Assembly (NCBI GenBank): GCA_945877235.1
Contig: CAMCRF010000020.1
Location: 1 to 10,961 of the forward strand
Direction: 5' to 3'
Length of the DNA: 10,961 nucleotides
Source: Bordetella parapertussis
GTDB taxonomy: Bacteria; Pseudomonadota; Gammaproteobacteria; Burkholderiales; Burkholderiaceae_A
Part shown: one piece after another, positions 1 through 6,916 of the stretch
How positions within the stretch are numbered: position 1 is the first letter of the stretch
Layout of the letters: each line of letters begins with the position of its first letter
Position numbers and translations under genes: made by a program
The notes under the pieces: generated by a model
Database searches by the model: none
Seen by the model: only the letters and a program-made list of their open reading frames with translations
What the model was told of the DNA's origin: nothing

Positions 1-284
1 TGCCCATCATCGAGCTGCCTTGGATGCCCCACCAGAACCGACAGTCCACCCAATGAAGACAAATCTGCTGCCAGCTGCTCGAGAACGGCCTTTGAACGCC
101 TCAGGAATGACGGCCTCAAGAGCAGGTCCTCTGGCGGGTAGCCCGTGAGTGAGAGCTCTGGCGTCACCATGACATGCGCGCCCGCTGCATGAGCCTGCTG
201 TGCCGCTGCGAGAATTTTCTGTGCATTCCCGTTCAAATCGCCCACGCAGGCATTGATTTGGGCTGCAACCATCTTGAGAGTCAT
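1..284 (-). CDS. nadE: Glutamine-dependent NAD+ synthetase, N-terminal part (partial, runs off the window)
   Basis: Only the first 94 codons are present; the gene continues to the left of the window. The protein begins MTLKMVAAQINACVGDLNGN and contains TPELSLTGYPPEDLLLRP at residues 41-58. This is the N-terminal nitrilase-type glutaminase domain of the long form of NAD+ synthetase; E43 fits the catalytic glutamate of the Glu-Lys-Cys triad. In the family this domain releases ammonia from glutamine for a C-terminal ATP-pyrophosphatase domain, which converts deamido-NAD+ to NAD+ with release of AMP and pyrophosphate in the cytosol. The start at 284 gives the usual N-terminal length; an in-frame ATG at 272 is the alternative. 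No Shine-Dalgarno sequence precedes either. The start codon lies 2 bp from that of the divergent gene at 287, and an extended -10-like motif (291-299) is placed so that the transcript could begin at the ATG. The C-terminal synthetase domain is not visible, so the full-length call is inferred. Confidence 0.9.
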   Translation of the reverse strand, partial: MTLKMVAAQINACVGDLNGNAQKILAAAQQAHAAGAHVMVTPELSLTGYPPEDLLLRPSFLRRSKAVLEQLAADLSSLGGLSVLVGHPRQLDDG

Positions 285-286
285 AC

Positions 287-1453
287 ATGAATTATCGCAC
301 GCAGGTCCTCGACGGCTTTGCCGAACTCGCGCCAGAGCAATGGCAGGGGCTTCAACCGGATGCCGCCCAGAACCCATTCGTTGCCATTGAATGGCTCAAA
401 GCCATGGAGTTATCCGGGTCTGCTGCAGCGGGCTCAGGCTGGCAGGCACGCCCGATCTTGGTGCGAGACGAGGCCGGGGTGGCCGTGGCTGGCGCGCCAC
501 TCTATTTGAAATCTCACAGCTACGGGGAATATGTATTCGACTGGGCCTGGGCAAGGGCGGCGCAGTCTGCAGGCATGAGCTACTACCCCAAAGGACTGGT
601 AGCGAGTCCATTCTCCCCGGTGCCGGGCCCGCGGCTCTTGGCTCGCGACCCTATAGCCCGTCAGGCACTCGCCCGAGGGCTGACCCAATGGGTCGCGGAA
701 CAAGGTCTGAGCTCTGCTCATCTGCTCTTTGGACACGCCCACGACCATGCCGCGCTGGAGCAAGCGGGCTGGCTCACGCGGCTCGGAGTTCAGTTTCACT
801 GGCAAAACCGGGGCTACCGCGACTTCGAAGATTTCCTCGATTCCCTCACCCAACCGCGTCGCAAAAAGATTCGCGCCGAGCGCAGGAAGGTGCGGGAAGC
901 GGGGGTGCAATGCTCGGTGTATTCAGGCAGTGAGATCAGTACCGAGCACTGGGCGTTTTTTTACCGCTGTTACTGCCAAACCTACCTCGAGCACGGCAAC
1001 CCGCCCTACCTCTCGCAGGGGTTCTTTGAGGCCATTCGAGCTCAGATGCCAGAGCATCTCGCCTTGGTCGTTGCATCTGCGAGCATCTCAGCCCCTCATG
1101 CGCCAGAGCCCATCGCATGCGCGCTCATCATGCTGGGCGAACAGGGCCAGGTCGCCTATGGTCGATACTGGGGGGCGGTAGCCCACCTGCCCTGCCTTCA
1201 CTTTGAGGTGGCTTATTACACACCCATCGAATGGGCGATTGGCCAAGGCCTCCGTCGTATCGAAGGTGGAGCGCAGGGCGAGCACAAGCTATGGCGGGGA
1301 TTTGAACCGGTCGAGACGCGCTCGTCGCACTGGGTTTCTGACGAGCGTTTCAGAGTGGCCGTCGAACACTTCCTGGCCCGCGAGGGCCAGGGTATTCAGC
1401 AATACCTATCGGAACTAGACGATCACTCGCCCTTTAAAGACTCAGCCTTGTAG
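287..1453 (+). CDS. FemAB-like GNAT-fold acyltransferase family protein (COG3146/PF04339 type), substrate unknown
   Basis: A 388-residue protein that I recognise as the family annotated 'peptidogalycan biosynthesis/recognition' or 'GNAT family N-acetyltransferase' (COG3146, PF04339). Diagnostic stretches are [17 protein letters not shown] (residues 29-45), [18 protein letters not shown] (about 72-89), [21 protein letters not shown], the basic segment [18 protein letters not shown], and near the C-terminus [17 protein letters not shown]. The FemAB relatives attach amino acids from tRNA to peptidoglycan precursors, but the substrate of this branch is not established, so no reaction is claimed. 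It looks cytosolic, with no signal peptide or membrane helix. The start is supported by a weak GAGAG at 276-280, 6 bases before the ATG, and by the match of the N-terminus VLDGFAEL to the family. The 3' end overlaps ppa on the other strand by 31 bp. The length is normal for the family and I see no frameshift. Confidence 0.85.
   Translation: MNYRTQVLDGFAELAPEQWQGLQPDAAQNPFVAIEWLKAMELSGSAAAGSGWQARPILVRDEAGVAVAGAPLYLKSHSYGEYVFDWAWARAAQSAGMSYYPKGLVASPFSPVPGPRLLARDPIARQALARGLTQWVAEQGLSSAHLLFGHAHDHAALEQAGWLTRLGVQFHWQNRGYRDFEDFLDSLTQPRRKKIRAERRKVREAGVQCSVYSGSEISTEHWAFFYRCYCQTYLEHGNPPYLSQGFFEAIRAQMPEHLALVVASASISAPHAPEPIACALIMLGEQGQVAYGRYWGAVAHLPCLHFEVAYYTPIEWAIGQGLRRIEGGAQGEHKLWRGFEPVETRSSHWVSDERFRVAVEHFLAREGQGIQQYLSELDDHSPFKDSAL
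291..299 (-). promoter_or_regulatory. Possible extended -10 promoter element for nadE
   Basis: The minus strand reads TGCGATAAT, which matches the extended -10 form TGnTATAAT at all but one position. It lies inside codons 2-5 of the divergent gene. With a normal 6-base gap, transcription would start at about 284, the A of the nadE ATG, giving a leaderless message; this fits the lack of a ribosome binding site. No -35 box is visible, as expected for extended -10 promoters. The same 9-mer occurs at the hemC/argH junction. This is inferred from sequence alone. Confidence 0.35.
1372..1391. other. Perfect 8-bp GC-rich hairpin inside the 3' end of the acyltransferase gene, downstream of ppa
   Basis: The arms CCTGGCCC (1372-1379) and GGGCCAGG (1384-1391) are exact reverse complements around the loop GCGA, which on the plus strand is a GNRA tetraloop. 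For the ppa transcript, which runs leftwards and stops at 1423, the hairpin begins about 32 bases after the stop codon. There is no T run after it on the minus strand, so it is not a classical intrinsic terminator. It could protect or define the 3' end of ppa mRNA, or simply be coding sequence (residues of LAREGQG). Confidence 0.4.
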
Positions 1454-1968
1454 CGCTCGTATCCCGAGAGCACCTCTTGCTTGGCAGACTCGGGGCCTTC
1501 CCAGCCCTGCACCTTGACCCACTTGCCCTTCTCAAGGTCTTTGTAGTGCTCAAAGAAATGCTGGATCTGAAGCAGGCGCTCAGGTGCGATGTCTTCAGGT
1601 GTTTTCCAGTGCTTGTAAATGGGCAGCACCTTATCAATGGGCACTGCAAGCACCTTGGCATCGCCGCCCGCTTCGTCGGTCATTTTGAGCACGCCAATCG
1701 CGCGACACTGAACAACCGCACCCATGGCCACAGGGAATGGGGTTACGACCAGCACATCGACCGGATCGCCGTCGTCAGAGATGGTCTCTGGCACGTATCC
1801 GTAGTTACAGGGGTAGTGCATGGAGGTCATCATGAAACGATCAACAAAGAGGGCTCCAGTGTCCTTGTCGACCTCGTACTTGATGGGGTCGCTGTGGGCC
1901 GGAATTTCGACGATGACATTGAACTCCTCGGGAAGCTTTTTTCCCGCGGGAACGATGGTCAGTGACAT
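1423..1968 (-). CDS. ppa: Inorganic pyrophosphatase, soluble family I
   Basis: A 181-residue cytosolic enzyme that hydrolyses pyrophosphate to two phosphates, pulling biosynthetic reactions forward. All visible family I hallmarks are present: E21, K30 in [16 protein letters not shown] with R44, Y56 in PCNYGYVPE, the metal-binding signature DGDPVDV with D66, D68 and D71, D98 and D103 in DEAGGDAK, and Y142/K143 in [10 protein letters not shown]. The length is close to the 176 residues of the E. coli enzyme. I chose the ATG at 1968 because a good AGGGAG (1982-1977) lies 8 bases before it and [10 protein letters not shown] is a typical N-terminus; the reading frame stays open upstream to 2034, but those codons do not resemble the family. 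The gene is divergent from the membrane pyrophosphatase hppA across 116 bp. Its last 31 bp overlap the end of the convergent acyltransferase gene. Confidence 0.97.
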   Translation of the reverse strand: MSLTIVPAGKKLPEEFNVIVEIPAHSDPIKYEVDKDTGALFVDRFMMTSMHYPCNYGYVPETISDDGDPVDVLVVTPFPVAMGAVVQCRAIGVLKMTDEAGGDAKVLAVPIDKVLPIYKHWKTPEDIAPERLLQIQHFFEHYKDLEKGKWVKVQGWEGPESAKQEVLSGYERYKAESLKGE

Positions 1969-2001
1969 GTGGTGTTCTCCCTGTAAGTAGATGTCCGACG
2001 G

Positions 2002-2007
2002 ATTGTA
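2002..2007 (-). promoter_or_regulatory. Possible -10 box for ppa
   Basis: The minus strand reads TACAAT, five of six matches to TATAAT. The predicted transcription start is near 1995, leaving a leader of about 27 bases that includes the AGGGAG ribosome binding site. No good -35 box sits at the usual spacing, so the call is weak. Confidence 0.3.
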
Positions 2008-2074
2008 AGGGATTCCCCCAATCGGTCCCTGCACCTGAATGCGCCCAGACTCAGTTCACCAATAACTATGAACC

Positions 2075-2082
2075 GGAGAGGG
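2075..2082 (+). promoter_or_regulatory. Ribosome binding site that fixes the hppA start
   Basis: GGAGAGGG, whose GGAG core lies 6 bases before the ATG at 2085. The reading frame is open upstream to 1962, across the start of ppa, so this site decides in favour of the ATG at 2085, which also gives the N-terminus expected for the family. Confidence 0.75.
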
Positions 2083-2084
2083 CT

Positions 2085-4118
2085 ATGTCAGACGGAATGA
2101 TCCTTGCACTTGTGTGCGGCGTCATCGCGGTGGTCTACGCGCTGGTGTCGAGCCGCTGGATTCTCAGCCAGCCAGACGGCAATGAGCGAATGCGAGAAAT
2201 CGCAGCCGCCATTCAAGCTGGCGCATCAGCATACCTAGCTAGGCAGTACAGAACGATTGCCATCGTAGGCATCATTATTTTCATCCTGATCGCGGCCATC
2301 CCCGGGCTGGGAATGGCCACTGCACTCGGCTTCGCACTTGGCGCGGTGCTCTCGGGCGCCGCAGGCTTTATTGGTATGAACATCAACGTGCGCGCAAACG
2401 TGCGAACGGCCGAGGCCGCACGCGGTGGCATCAACCCTGCGCTCGACATTGCTTTTAAGGGCGGGGCCATCACGGGCCTTTTCGTTGTGGGACTTGGCCT
2501 AATCGGTGTGACGGGCTTTTACGCGATCATGCGGGCCCAAGGTGCAGATATTCATCACTCCTTACAGCCACTGGTTGGGTTTGCATTCGGTGCCTCGCTC
2601 ATCTCCATCTTCGCCCGACTCGGCGGCGGCATCTTCACCAAAGGTGCTGACGTGGGCGCAGACCTGGTTGGCAAGGTTGAGGCCGGCATTCCAGAGGACG
2701 ATCCACGCAACCCTGCAGTCATTGCCGACAACGTAGGAGACAACGTTGGCGACTGCGCAGGCATGGCAGCAGACCTATTTGAGACCTATGCAGTGACGAT
2801 CATTGCCACCATGCTGCTGGGTGCACTCACGCTGAGCAGCATGGCGGAGGCCGCTGCGATCTACCCCTTGGTACTTGGAGGGGTCTCTATTCTGGCAAGC
2901 ATCGTGGGCTGCTACTTCGTCAAGTACTCGGGCAGCGGCAAGATCATGAATGCGCTCTACAAGGGTCTCATCGTTGCAGCGCTGCTCAGTGTGGTGGCGT
3001 TTTATTTCGTCACGGACTGGCTGCTTGGTGCCGACATTGCTGCCGCTGGGCATAGCGTCATGAATCTCTGGCTCTCTTGCGTGGTGGGCATTGTGCTCAC
3101 GGGCGCCATGGTGATCATTACCGAGTACTACACGGCCACAGAATACGCACCGGTGCGACATGTCGCTCAGGCGTCAGAAACGGGACACGCAACGAACATC
3201 ATTGCAGGCATTGCAGTGTCCATGAAATCTACCGCCTGGCCGGTCATTGCCGTGGTGCTGGCGATTCTGGCCTCCTATGCGCTAGCAGGCCTCTACGGCA
3301 TTGCAATCGCGGCCACAGCCATGCTCTCTATGGCGGGCATTATTGTTGCGCTCGATGCCTACGGCCCCATCACCGACAACGCGGGTGGCATTGCCGAGAT
3401 GGCGGAGCTGCCTCCTGAGGTGCGGGCCGTAACAGACCCGCTCGATGCCGTGGGCAACACCACAAAGGCTGTGACCAAAGGCTATGCCATTGGGTCTGCT
3501 GGGCTAGCGGCGCTGGTGCTCTTTGCCGACTACACCCACGCACTCGAGGGTGCGGGCCAGGCTATTCGCTTCGACCTCTCGGATCACATGGTGATTGTTG
3601 GGCTCTTCATTGGCGGCCTCATCCCATTCCTCTTTGGTGCCATGGCTATGGAGGCGGTGGGTCGCTGCGCAGGCGCGGTGGTGACCGAGGTACGTAGGCA
3701 GTTCAAAGAGATTCCGGGAATCATGGAGGGGACGGCCAAGCCCGAGTACCACAAGGCGGTCGATATGCTCACGGCTGCTGCCATTAAAGAAATGATCATT
3801 CCCTCACTGCTGCCCGTGATCGTGCCGATTGCAGTAGGACTTATTCTTGGTCCAGTGGCACTTGGAGGGCTGCTCATGGGCACCATCGTGACCGGCCTCT
3901 TCGTGGCGATCTCGATGTGCACGGGCGGTGGCGCGTGGGATAACGCCAAGAAGTACATTGAAGATGGTCACCACGGAGGCAAAGGCTCCGACGCTCACAA
4001 GGCCGCGGTCACGGGCGACACGGTGGGTGATCCCTATAAGGACACGGCAGGCCCTGCGGTAAACCCGCTCATCAAGATCATCAACATCGTGGCGTTGCTG
4101 ATCGTACCGCTGCTCTAA
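2085..4118 (+). CDS. hppA: Membrane-bound proton-translocating pyrophosphatase, K+-independent type
   Basis: A 677-residue, very hydrophobic inner-membrane protein of the H+-PPase family, which couples pyrophosphate hydrolysis to ion pumping. The pyrophosphate/Mg-binding core is intact: [14 protein letters not shown] (186-199), [20 protein letters not shown] (204-223) with [10 protein letters not shown] after it, [18 protein letters not shown] (424-441), and the C-terminal [15 protein letters not shown] (614-628) with [19 protein letters not shown]. In [10 protein letters not shown] (457-466) the residues are K461 and T464. In this family Lys at that position replaces the K+ ion (Ala-to-Lys at position 460 of the Carboxydothermus enzyme removes K+ dependence), so I infer a K+-independent, proton-pumping enzyme. 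The length and hydrophobic pattern fit about 16 helices. The gene is divergent from ppa and ends 5 bp from the convergent hemY stop. The start is set by GGAGAGGG at 2075-2082. Confidence 0.97.
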   Translation: MSDGMILALVCGVIAVVYALVSSRWILSQPDGNERMREIAAAIQAGASAYLARQYRTIAIVGIIIFILIAAIPGLGMATALGFALGAVLSGAAGFIGMNINVRANVRTAEAARGGINPALDIAFKGGAITGLFVVGLGLIGVTGFYAIMRAQGADIHHSLQPLVGFAFGASLISIFARLGGGIFTKGADVGADLVGKVEAGIPEDDPRNPAVIADNVGDNVGDCAGMAADLFETYAVTIIATMLLGALTLSSMAEAAAIYPLVLGGVSILASIVGCYFVKYSGSGKIMNALYKGLIVAALLSVVAFYFVTDWLLGADIAAAGHSVMNLWLSCVVGIVLTGAMVIITEYYTATEYAPVRHVAQASETGHATNIIAGIAVSMKSTAWPVIAVVLAILASYALAGLYGIAIAATAMLSMAGIIVALDAYGPITDNAGGIAEMAELPPEVRAVTDPLDAVGNTTKAVTKGYAIGSAGLAALVLFADYTHALEGAGQAIRFDLSDHMVIVGLFIGGLIPFLFGAMAMEAVGRCAGAVVTEVRRQFKEIPGIMEGTAKPEYHKAVDMLTAAAIKEMIIPSLLPVIVPIAVGLILGPVALGGLLMGTIVTGLFVAISMCTGGGAWDNAKKYIEDGHHGGKGSDAHKAAVTGDTVGDPYKDTAGPAVNPLIKIINIVALLIVPLL

Positions 4119-4123
4119 GCGCT

Positions 4124-5350
4124 TTATGCCGTTGGAAGCAGGCGGCCAGACTCGGCCGCCTGCGAGGCTACCTGCCTGTAGCGCTTCGCCTCATCAAGCT
4201 GTCCCTGCTGCTCGGCAATCTCGGCCAAGAGCAGTGCCACCCGGACCGAGGGCCGAATGGAGAGAGCTCGCTGTAGCGCCTGAGTCGCCTCGCTGACGCG
4301 ACCGAGCTTGTGACACAAACGCCCCTTCGCCCAAGCCAGCTCAAACCGCTCCGCGCGGTTTACAGACCACCGTTCAACCTGCAAGAGCTGCGATGCAATG
4401 TCGTCGTCACAGTCTGCGTAGGGCTCCAGCAGCGCGTCGTCCCAGTCATGGGCAAGCACAGACTCAATGAGTTTTCGCGCCTGCCTGGGCTCACCCACGC
4501 GCAGCCACGCCCATGCGACCCGTTTCGCGGTGCTCGGAACAGCTGCTTCTTCTCCCGAGAGCAGCCCCAGTGCCGCCCGCACCCGCGTGGTGTCGGTTCC
4601 TGCGTCGAGCAATAGCGCATCGAGTGCGCGCTCTCGAATGGCCCGTGCATGCATGGATGCAAGGGCCTTGCGGTTTTCCAGAAGACGCACGACACGCAGC
4701 ACCTCGGACCAACGGCCGGTCTGTTGGTAGGCCTTCATGAGAAGGCGCATGGCGTGGACATGCTTGCGATCGCCCGCCACCAGGGGCTCAAGCACGCTGA
4801 GTGCCTCTTCGCCCTGGTGATCATCGAGAGCGAACTCCGCACGGACCAGCGCCTGAATCTGGGGGTGAGCAGGTTTCTCTCCCGGCGCAGCACTCAGCCG
4901 GGCCATCCACTGGTCTCTGAGGGCTGGATCTCGCAAGGCATGGGCTGCTCTGGCCGCGAGCGAGGCCACCATGCGCTCTACAGGATGACGCGCATCGGGC
5001 ATGTCGTGGAACTGATCAATGTAGGCCTGGGCGGATTTGGTTACCCGCGCAAAACGACCCTCCTCGAAGTCGAGCACAAGATCCGCCATGGCGGCAACCC
5101 GATTCCGCTCTCGGCGTTTCTGTCGCATGCGCTCCCACCAGCCGGGAAGCCCACCCAAGGCTGCCAGCAGCCAGAACATGGCGTATAGGACCGCTGCAAG
5201 TCCGACCGCAGAAAAGATGGCGGTCGAGAGGGCCATGTCGATGCGCCAGTCAGACCACCAGATCGAGACCGCGCCTCCGTAGGACTGAATGGCCATGACC
5301 ATAGCAATGAGAATGGCCAGCGCCAGCGCCAAACTCAGCAGGCGAATCAT
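4124..5350 (-). CDS. hemY: HemY, inner-membrane TPR-type haem biosynthesis-associated protein
   Basis: A 408-residue protein, the usual length for the proteobacterial HemY family. It is not the protoporphyrinogen oxidase called HemY in Bacillus. Two membrane helices are visible at about residues 3-21 and 41-66, with the HemY_N hallmark GGAVSIWWSDWRIDMA between them. After a basic segment (RMRQKRRERNR) comes DLVLDFEEGRFARVTKSAQAYI and then helical repeats of TPR character, for example GRWSEVLRVVRLLENRKAL and LCHKLGRVSEATQALQRALSIRP. The exact biochemical role is not settled; family members are tied to haem synthesis by operon context and are thought to act as a membrane scaffold. It is the last gene of hemCDXY, and its ATG overlaps the hemX stop by 4 bp (ATGA), which suggests translational coupling. 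The C-terminal codons contain a perfect hairpin. Confidence 0.93.
   Translation of the reverse strand: MIRLLSLALALAILIAMVMAIQSYGGAVSIWWSDWRIDMALSTAIFSAVGLAAVLYAMFWLLAALGGLPGWWERMRQKRRERNRVAAMADLVLDFEEGRFARVTKSAQAYIDQFHDMPDARHPVERMVASLAARAAHALRDPALRDQWMARLSAAPGEKPAHPQIQALVRAEFALDDHQGEEALSVLEPLVAGDRKHVHAMRLLMKAYQQTGRWSEVLRVVRLLENRKALASMHARAIRERALDALLLDAGTDTTRVRAALGLLSGEEAAVPSTAKRVAWAWLRVGEPRQARKLIESVLAHDWDDALLEPYADCDDDIASQLLQVERWSVNRAERFELAWAKGRLCHKLGRVSEATQALQRALSIRPSVRVALLLAEIAEQQGQLDEAKRYRQVASQAAESGRLLPTA
4138..4163. other. Perfect 10-bp GC-rich hairpin just past the hppA stop, inside the hemY 3' end
   Basis: GCAGGCGGCC (4138-4147) and GGCCGCCTGC (4154-4163) are exact reverse complements with the 6-base loop AGACTC. 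The hairpin begins 20 bases after the hppA stop codon and encodes residues near the HemY C-terminus (ASQAAESGRLL). No T run follows on either strand, so it is terminator-like but not a canonical intrinsic terminator. It could end or stabilise the hppA message and, read the other way, sit at the end of the hem operon message. Confidence 0.5.
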
Positions 5351-6069
5351 GGCTGTTGCCCGAGCAGGTCGCTGATCGCCTGCGCCTCGGCGACAGCGCG
5401 CAGCACGTCGGAGTCTCGGGGGTCTAGGGTGCGGGCCATGAGCAGCGTAGCCTGTGACATATCGACCCGAGCGAGCTCACGCTCGCCCATCTGAACCGAG
5501 AGTCGCGCTGCCAACAACCGCTGCTCGATCTGCCGCTTGGCAAGCTCGTAGCCGGTCGCATCGAGCTGAAACCGCTCGCTGTCTGAGAGCTTTCGAATGA
5601 GGAAAAAACTCGAGAGGGTCTGCCCAACCGACTCAATCCAGCTGGTGGCTTGTTGTGGACCTGGTGCCCCCTGAATGGTGGGCGGGGCGAACTGCGTAGG
5701 CAAACCCTCAATCTGCTCACTCAAGTCTTGGATGCGAGTAATGACACGCAGGTCAGTGGCATTCAGGCCACGAGGCGCTGATGCGGCGCTCGGATTCGAG
5801 AGGCCCGACCCGTAGGCTTGGCCAGTCTCGCTGGCGTCGGAATCGGGAGCTTGTCGCTGGGCGGAGATGACTGGTGTGCTCACGGGCTCTGTCATCCAGG
5901 CCATGAGGTCGGGACGAAAGAGTGCCGCAAGCTGCCCCAACACAACCCCCACGACCACGCCAAACACCAACATCACCAGCGCCCATCGCCGAGACGCAAG
6001 GCCTCGGCTCTGGGGTGGGGGGGGCGAATGACTCGCCTGGAGCGCAGAAAAATCTTCTTCTCGGGACAT
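5347..6069 (-). CDS. hemX: HemX-like membrane protein (short form), annotated in the family as putative uroporphyrinogen-III C-methyltransferase
   Basis: A 240-residue protein in the hemX position between hemD and hemY. It has a short cytosolic N-terminus with four prolines (residues 16-19), one membrane helix at about 28-49 (ALVMLVFGVVVGVVLGQLAAL), a Ser/Ala/Gly/Pro-rich linker (about 63-103), and a helical C-terminal half that matches the end of HemX proteins (SFFLIRKLSDSERFQLDATGYELAKRQIEQRLLAARLSV). E. coli HemX is 393 residues, so this one is clearly shorter: the long coiled coil after the membrane helix is mostly missing. It contains no SAM-dependent methyltransferase motif, so the methyltransferase label common in databases is not supported. 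The ATG at 6069, 19 bp after the hemD stop, gives MSREEDFSAL; the ribosome binding site is weak, and the frame stays open upstream into hemD to 6189, so the start is less certain than in its neighbours. A run of eight C lies at codons 15-17. Confidence 0.8.
   Translation of the reverse strand: MSREEDFSALQASHSPPPPQSRGLASRRWALVMLVFGVVVGVVLGQLAALFRPDLMAWMTEPVSTPVISAQRQAPDSDASETGQAYGSGLSNPSAASAPRGLNATDLRVITRIQDLSEQIEGLPTQFAPPTIQGAPGPQQATSWIESVGQTLSSFFLIRKLSDSERFQLDATGYELAKRQIEQRLLAARLSVQMGERELARVDMSQATLLMARTLDPRDSDVLRAVAEAQAISDLLGQQP
6017..6024. repeat. Homopolymer tract G8 (C8 in the hemX coding strand)
   Basis: Eight consecutive G on the plus strand, preceded by GGGGT, so the coding strand has C8 followed by ACCCC. 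It encodes part of the proline cluster near the hemX N-terminus. Tracts of this length are prone to slipped-strand changes and to sequencing error; a one-base change would end the HemX reading frame early. Confidence 0.8.
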
Positions 6070-6088
6070 GGCGTGGCCTGTTCTGTCG

Positions 6089-6904
6089 CTATTCGCTTTT
6101 GGAGATTCGGTCCAAGATGGTCGACGGTGTGAGTCGATCCACCATGACCCATCGGGCATTCGGGACCGCCGCGCGCACGGCCTGCCCAATGGCCGGGTGA
6201 TGACCGATCCAGTTCACCGCATCCAGATCAATATTCTGCAACGCAAGCCCAGTGGCCGCAGGTTTGGCCATGGTTGAGGTCGTGATCAAGACCCACCAGG
6301 GTAGCTCGCTCTTGGGCAGAGCCGGCATGCGCTCTGCAGCCCGCGTGTATACCGGCATGCGCAAGGCGCGCAGCCCACCAGACATCAGCTTCTGAGCCAA
6401 CTCGGGTCGGTTGTCGGCCCCTTCAAGCAAGACCACAAGCTCGCCCATGCGAGCCTTCTGGTTGATCAGGGGGGCTAGCTTATCGACATCTCCCGAAGGA
6501 CCTGCTGTCAGCACGTCTTTCAGATCGGCCGGTGCAATCCCTGCATGAACCAGCACACGCGAGAAGCCCTCAGCAGTGGCGTCTCCAATAGCAGCGAACT
6601 TGAACCGACGCCTGCGCGATGCCAATGCAGCGCCGAGATCGTGCAGCTGGTCAAGGGCATAGTTGGCCGAGGGGCTCGTCGAGACCAGCCAAATTGGGCG
6701 GGTCTCACCAGGCGGGTCCATGTCGTTGAGGTCACGAACCAGTGCACGCTCGGTCACATCGGACGCAAGTCGCATGACCTGAAGGGGAGAGGAAATAACA
6801 TTCACCCAGTAGCCCTTTGCCGCATTGGCAAGGGACTGTGTCCAGGCATCTGTCTGCCCCTCCCAGACTGGCCGTGTCACCAGAAGATTCGCGAGCATGA
6901 CCAT
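6089..6904 (-). CDS. hemD: Uroporphyrinogen-III synthase
   Basis: A 271-residue cytosolic enzyme that closes hydroxymethylbilane, with inversion of ring D, to uroporphyrinogen III. HemD is poorly conserved, but the typical landmarks can be seen: the N-terminal strand LLVTRP with EGQTDAW, the middle AAIGDATAEGFSRVLVHAG, the second-domain segment GELVVLLEGADNRPELAQKL followed by LRALRMPVYTRAAER, and the C-terminal WVLITTSTMAKPAATGLAL and NWIGHHPAIGQAVRAA. Its place directly after hemC settles the call. The ATG at 6904, 12 bp after the hemC stop, is preferred; an in-frame ATG two codons later (6898) is equally possible, since only a weak TAGG lies upstream. It is a separate gene from hemX here; in some relatives the two are fused. 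Confidence 0.92.
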   Translation of the reverse strand: MVMLANLLVTRPVWEGQTDAWTQSLANAAKGYWVNVISSPLQVMRLASDVTERALVRDLNDMDPPGETRPIWLVSTSPSANYALDQLHDLGAALASRRRRFKFAAIGDATAEGFSRVLVHAGIAPADLKDVLTAGPSGDVDKLAPLINQKARMGELVVLLEGADNRPELAQKLMSGGLRALRMPVYTRAAERMPALPKSELPWWVLITTSTMAKPAATGLALQNIDLDAVNWIGHHPAIGQAVRAAVPNARWVMVDRLTPSTILDRISKSE

Positions 6905-6916
6905 GGGTGTGGGAAC

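Larger units (their letters stand above)
1969..2084. promoter_or_regulatory. Shared divergent promoter region between ppa and hppA
   Basis: This 116-bp gap is the only sizeable non-coding stretch in the window. It holds the ppa ribosome binding site (1977-1982), a possible ppa -10 box (2002-2007), a short palindromic run GGGATTCCC (2009-2017), and the hppA ribosome binding site (2075-2082). Control signals for both pyrophosphatase genes must lie here or just inside the genes. I could not identify a convincing -35/-10 pair for hppA. No riboswitch fold was recognised. Confidence 0.6.

Noticed and set aside
1477..1965. 162-codon open frame on the plus strand opposite ppa
   Set aside because: It lies wholly antisense to a clear pyrophosphatase, has no recognisable domain, and is explained by GC-rich codon bias of the opposite strand.
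2009..2017. GGGATTCCC palindrome between ppa and hppA as an operator
   Set aside because: Nine bases with an odd centre, single copy, matching no regulator site I can name; too weak to call.
1962..2084. Longer hppA N-terminus starting at 1962
   Set aside because: It would overlap the ppa start, lacks similarity to the family, and a strong ribosome binding site precedes the ATG at 2085.
6012..6024. G4-T-G8 run as a G-quadruplex
   Set aside because: The run is nearly continuous without the spaced tracts needed for a confident four-tract quadruplex; better described as a homopolymer tract.
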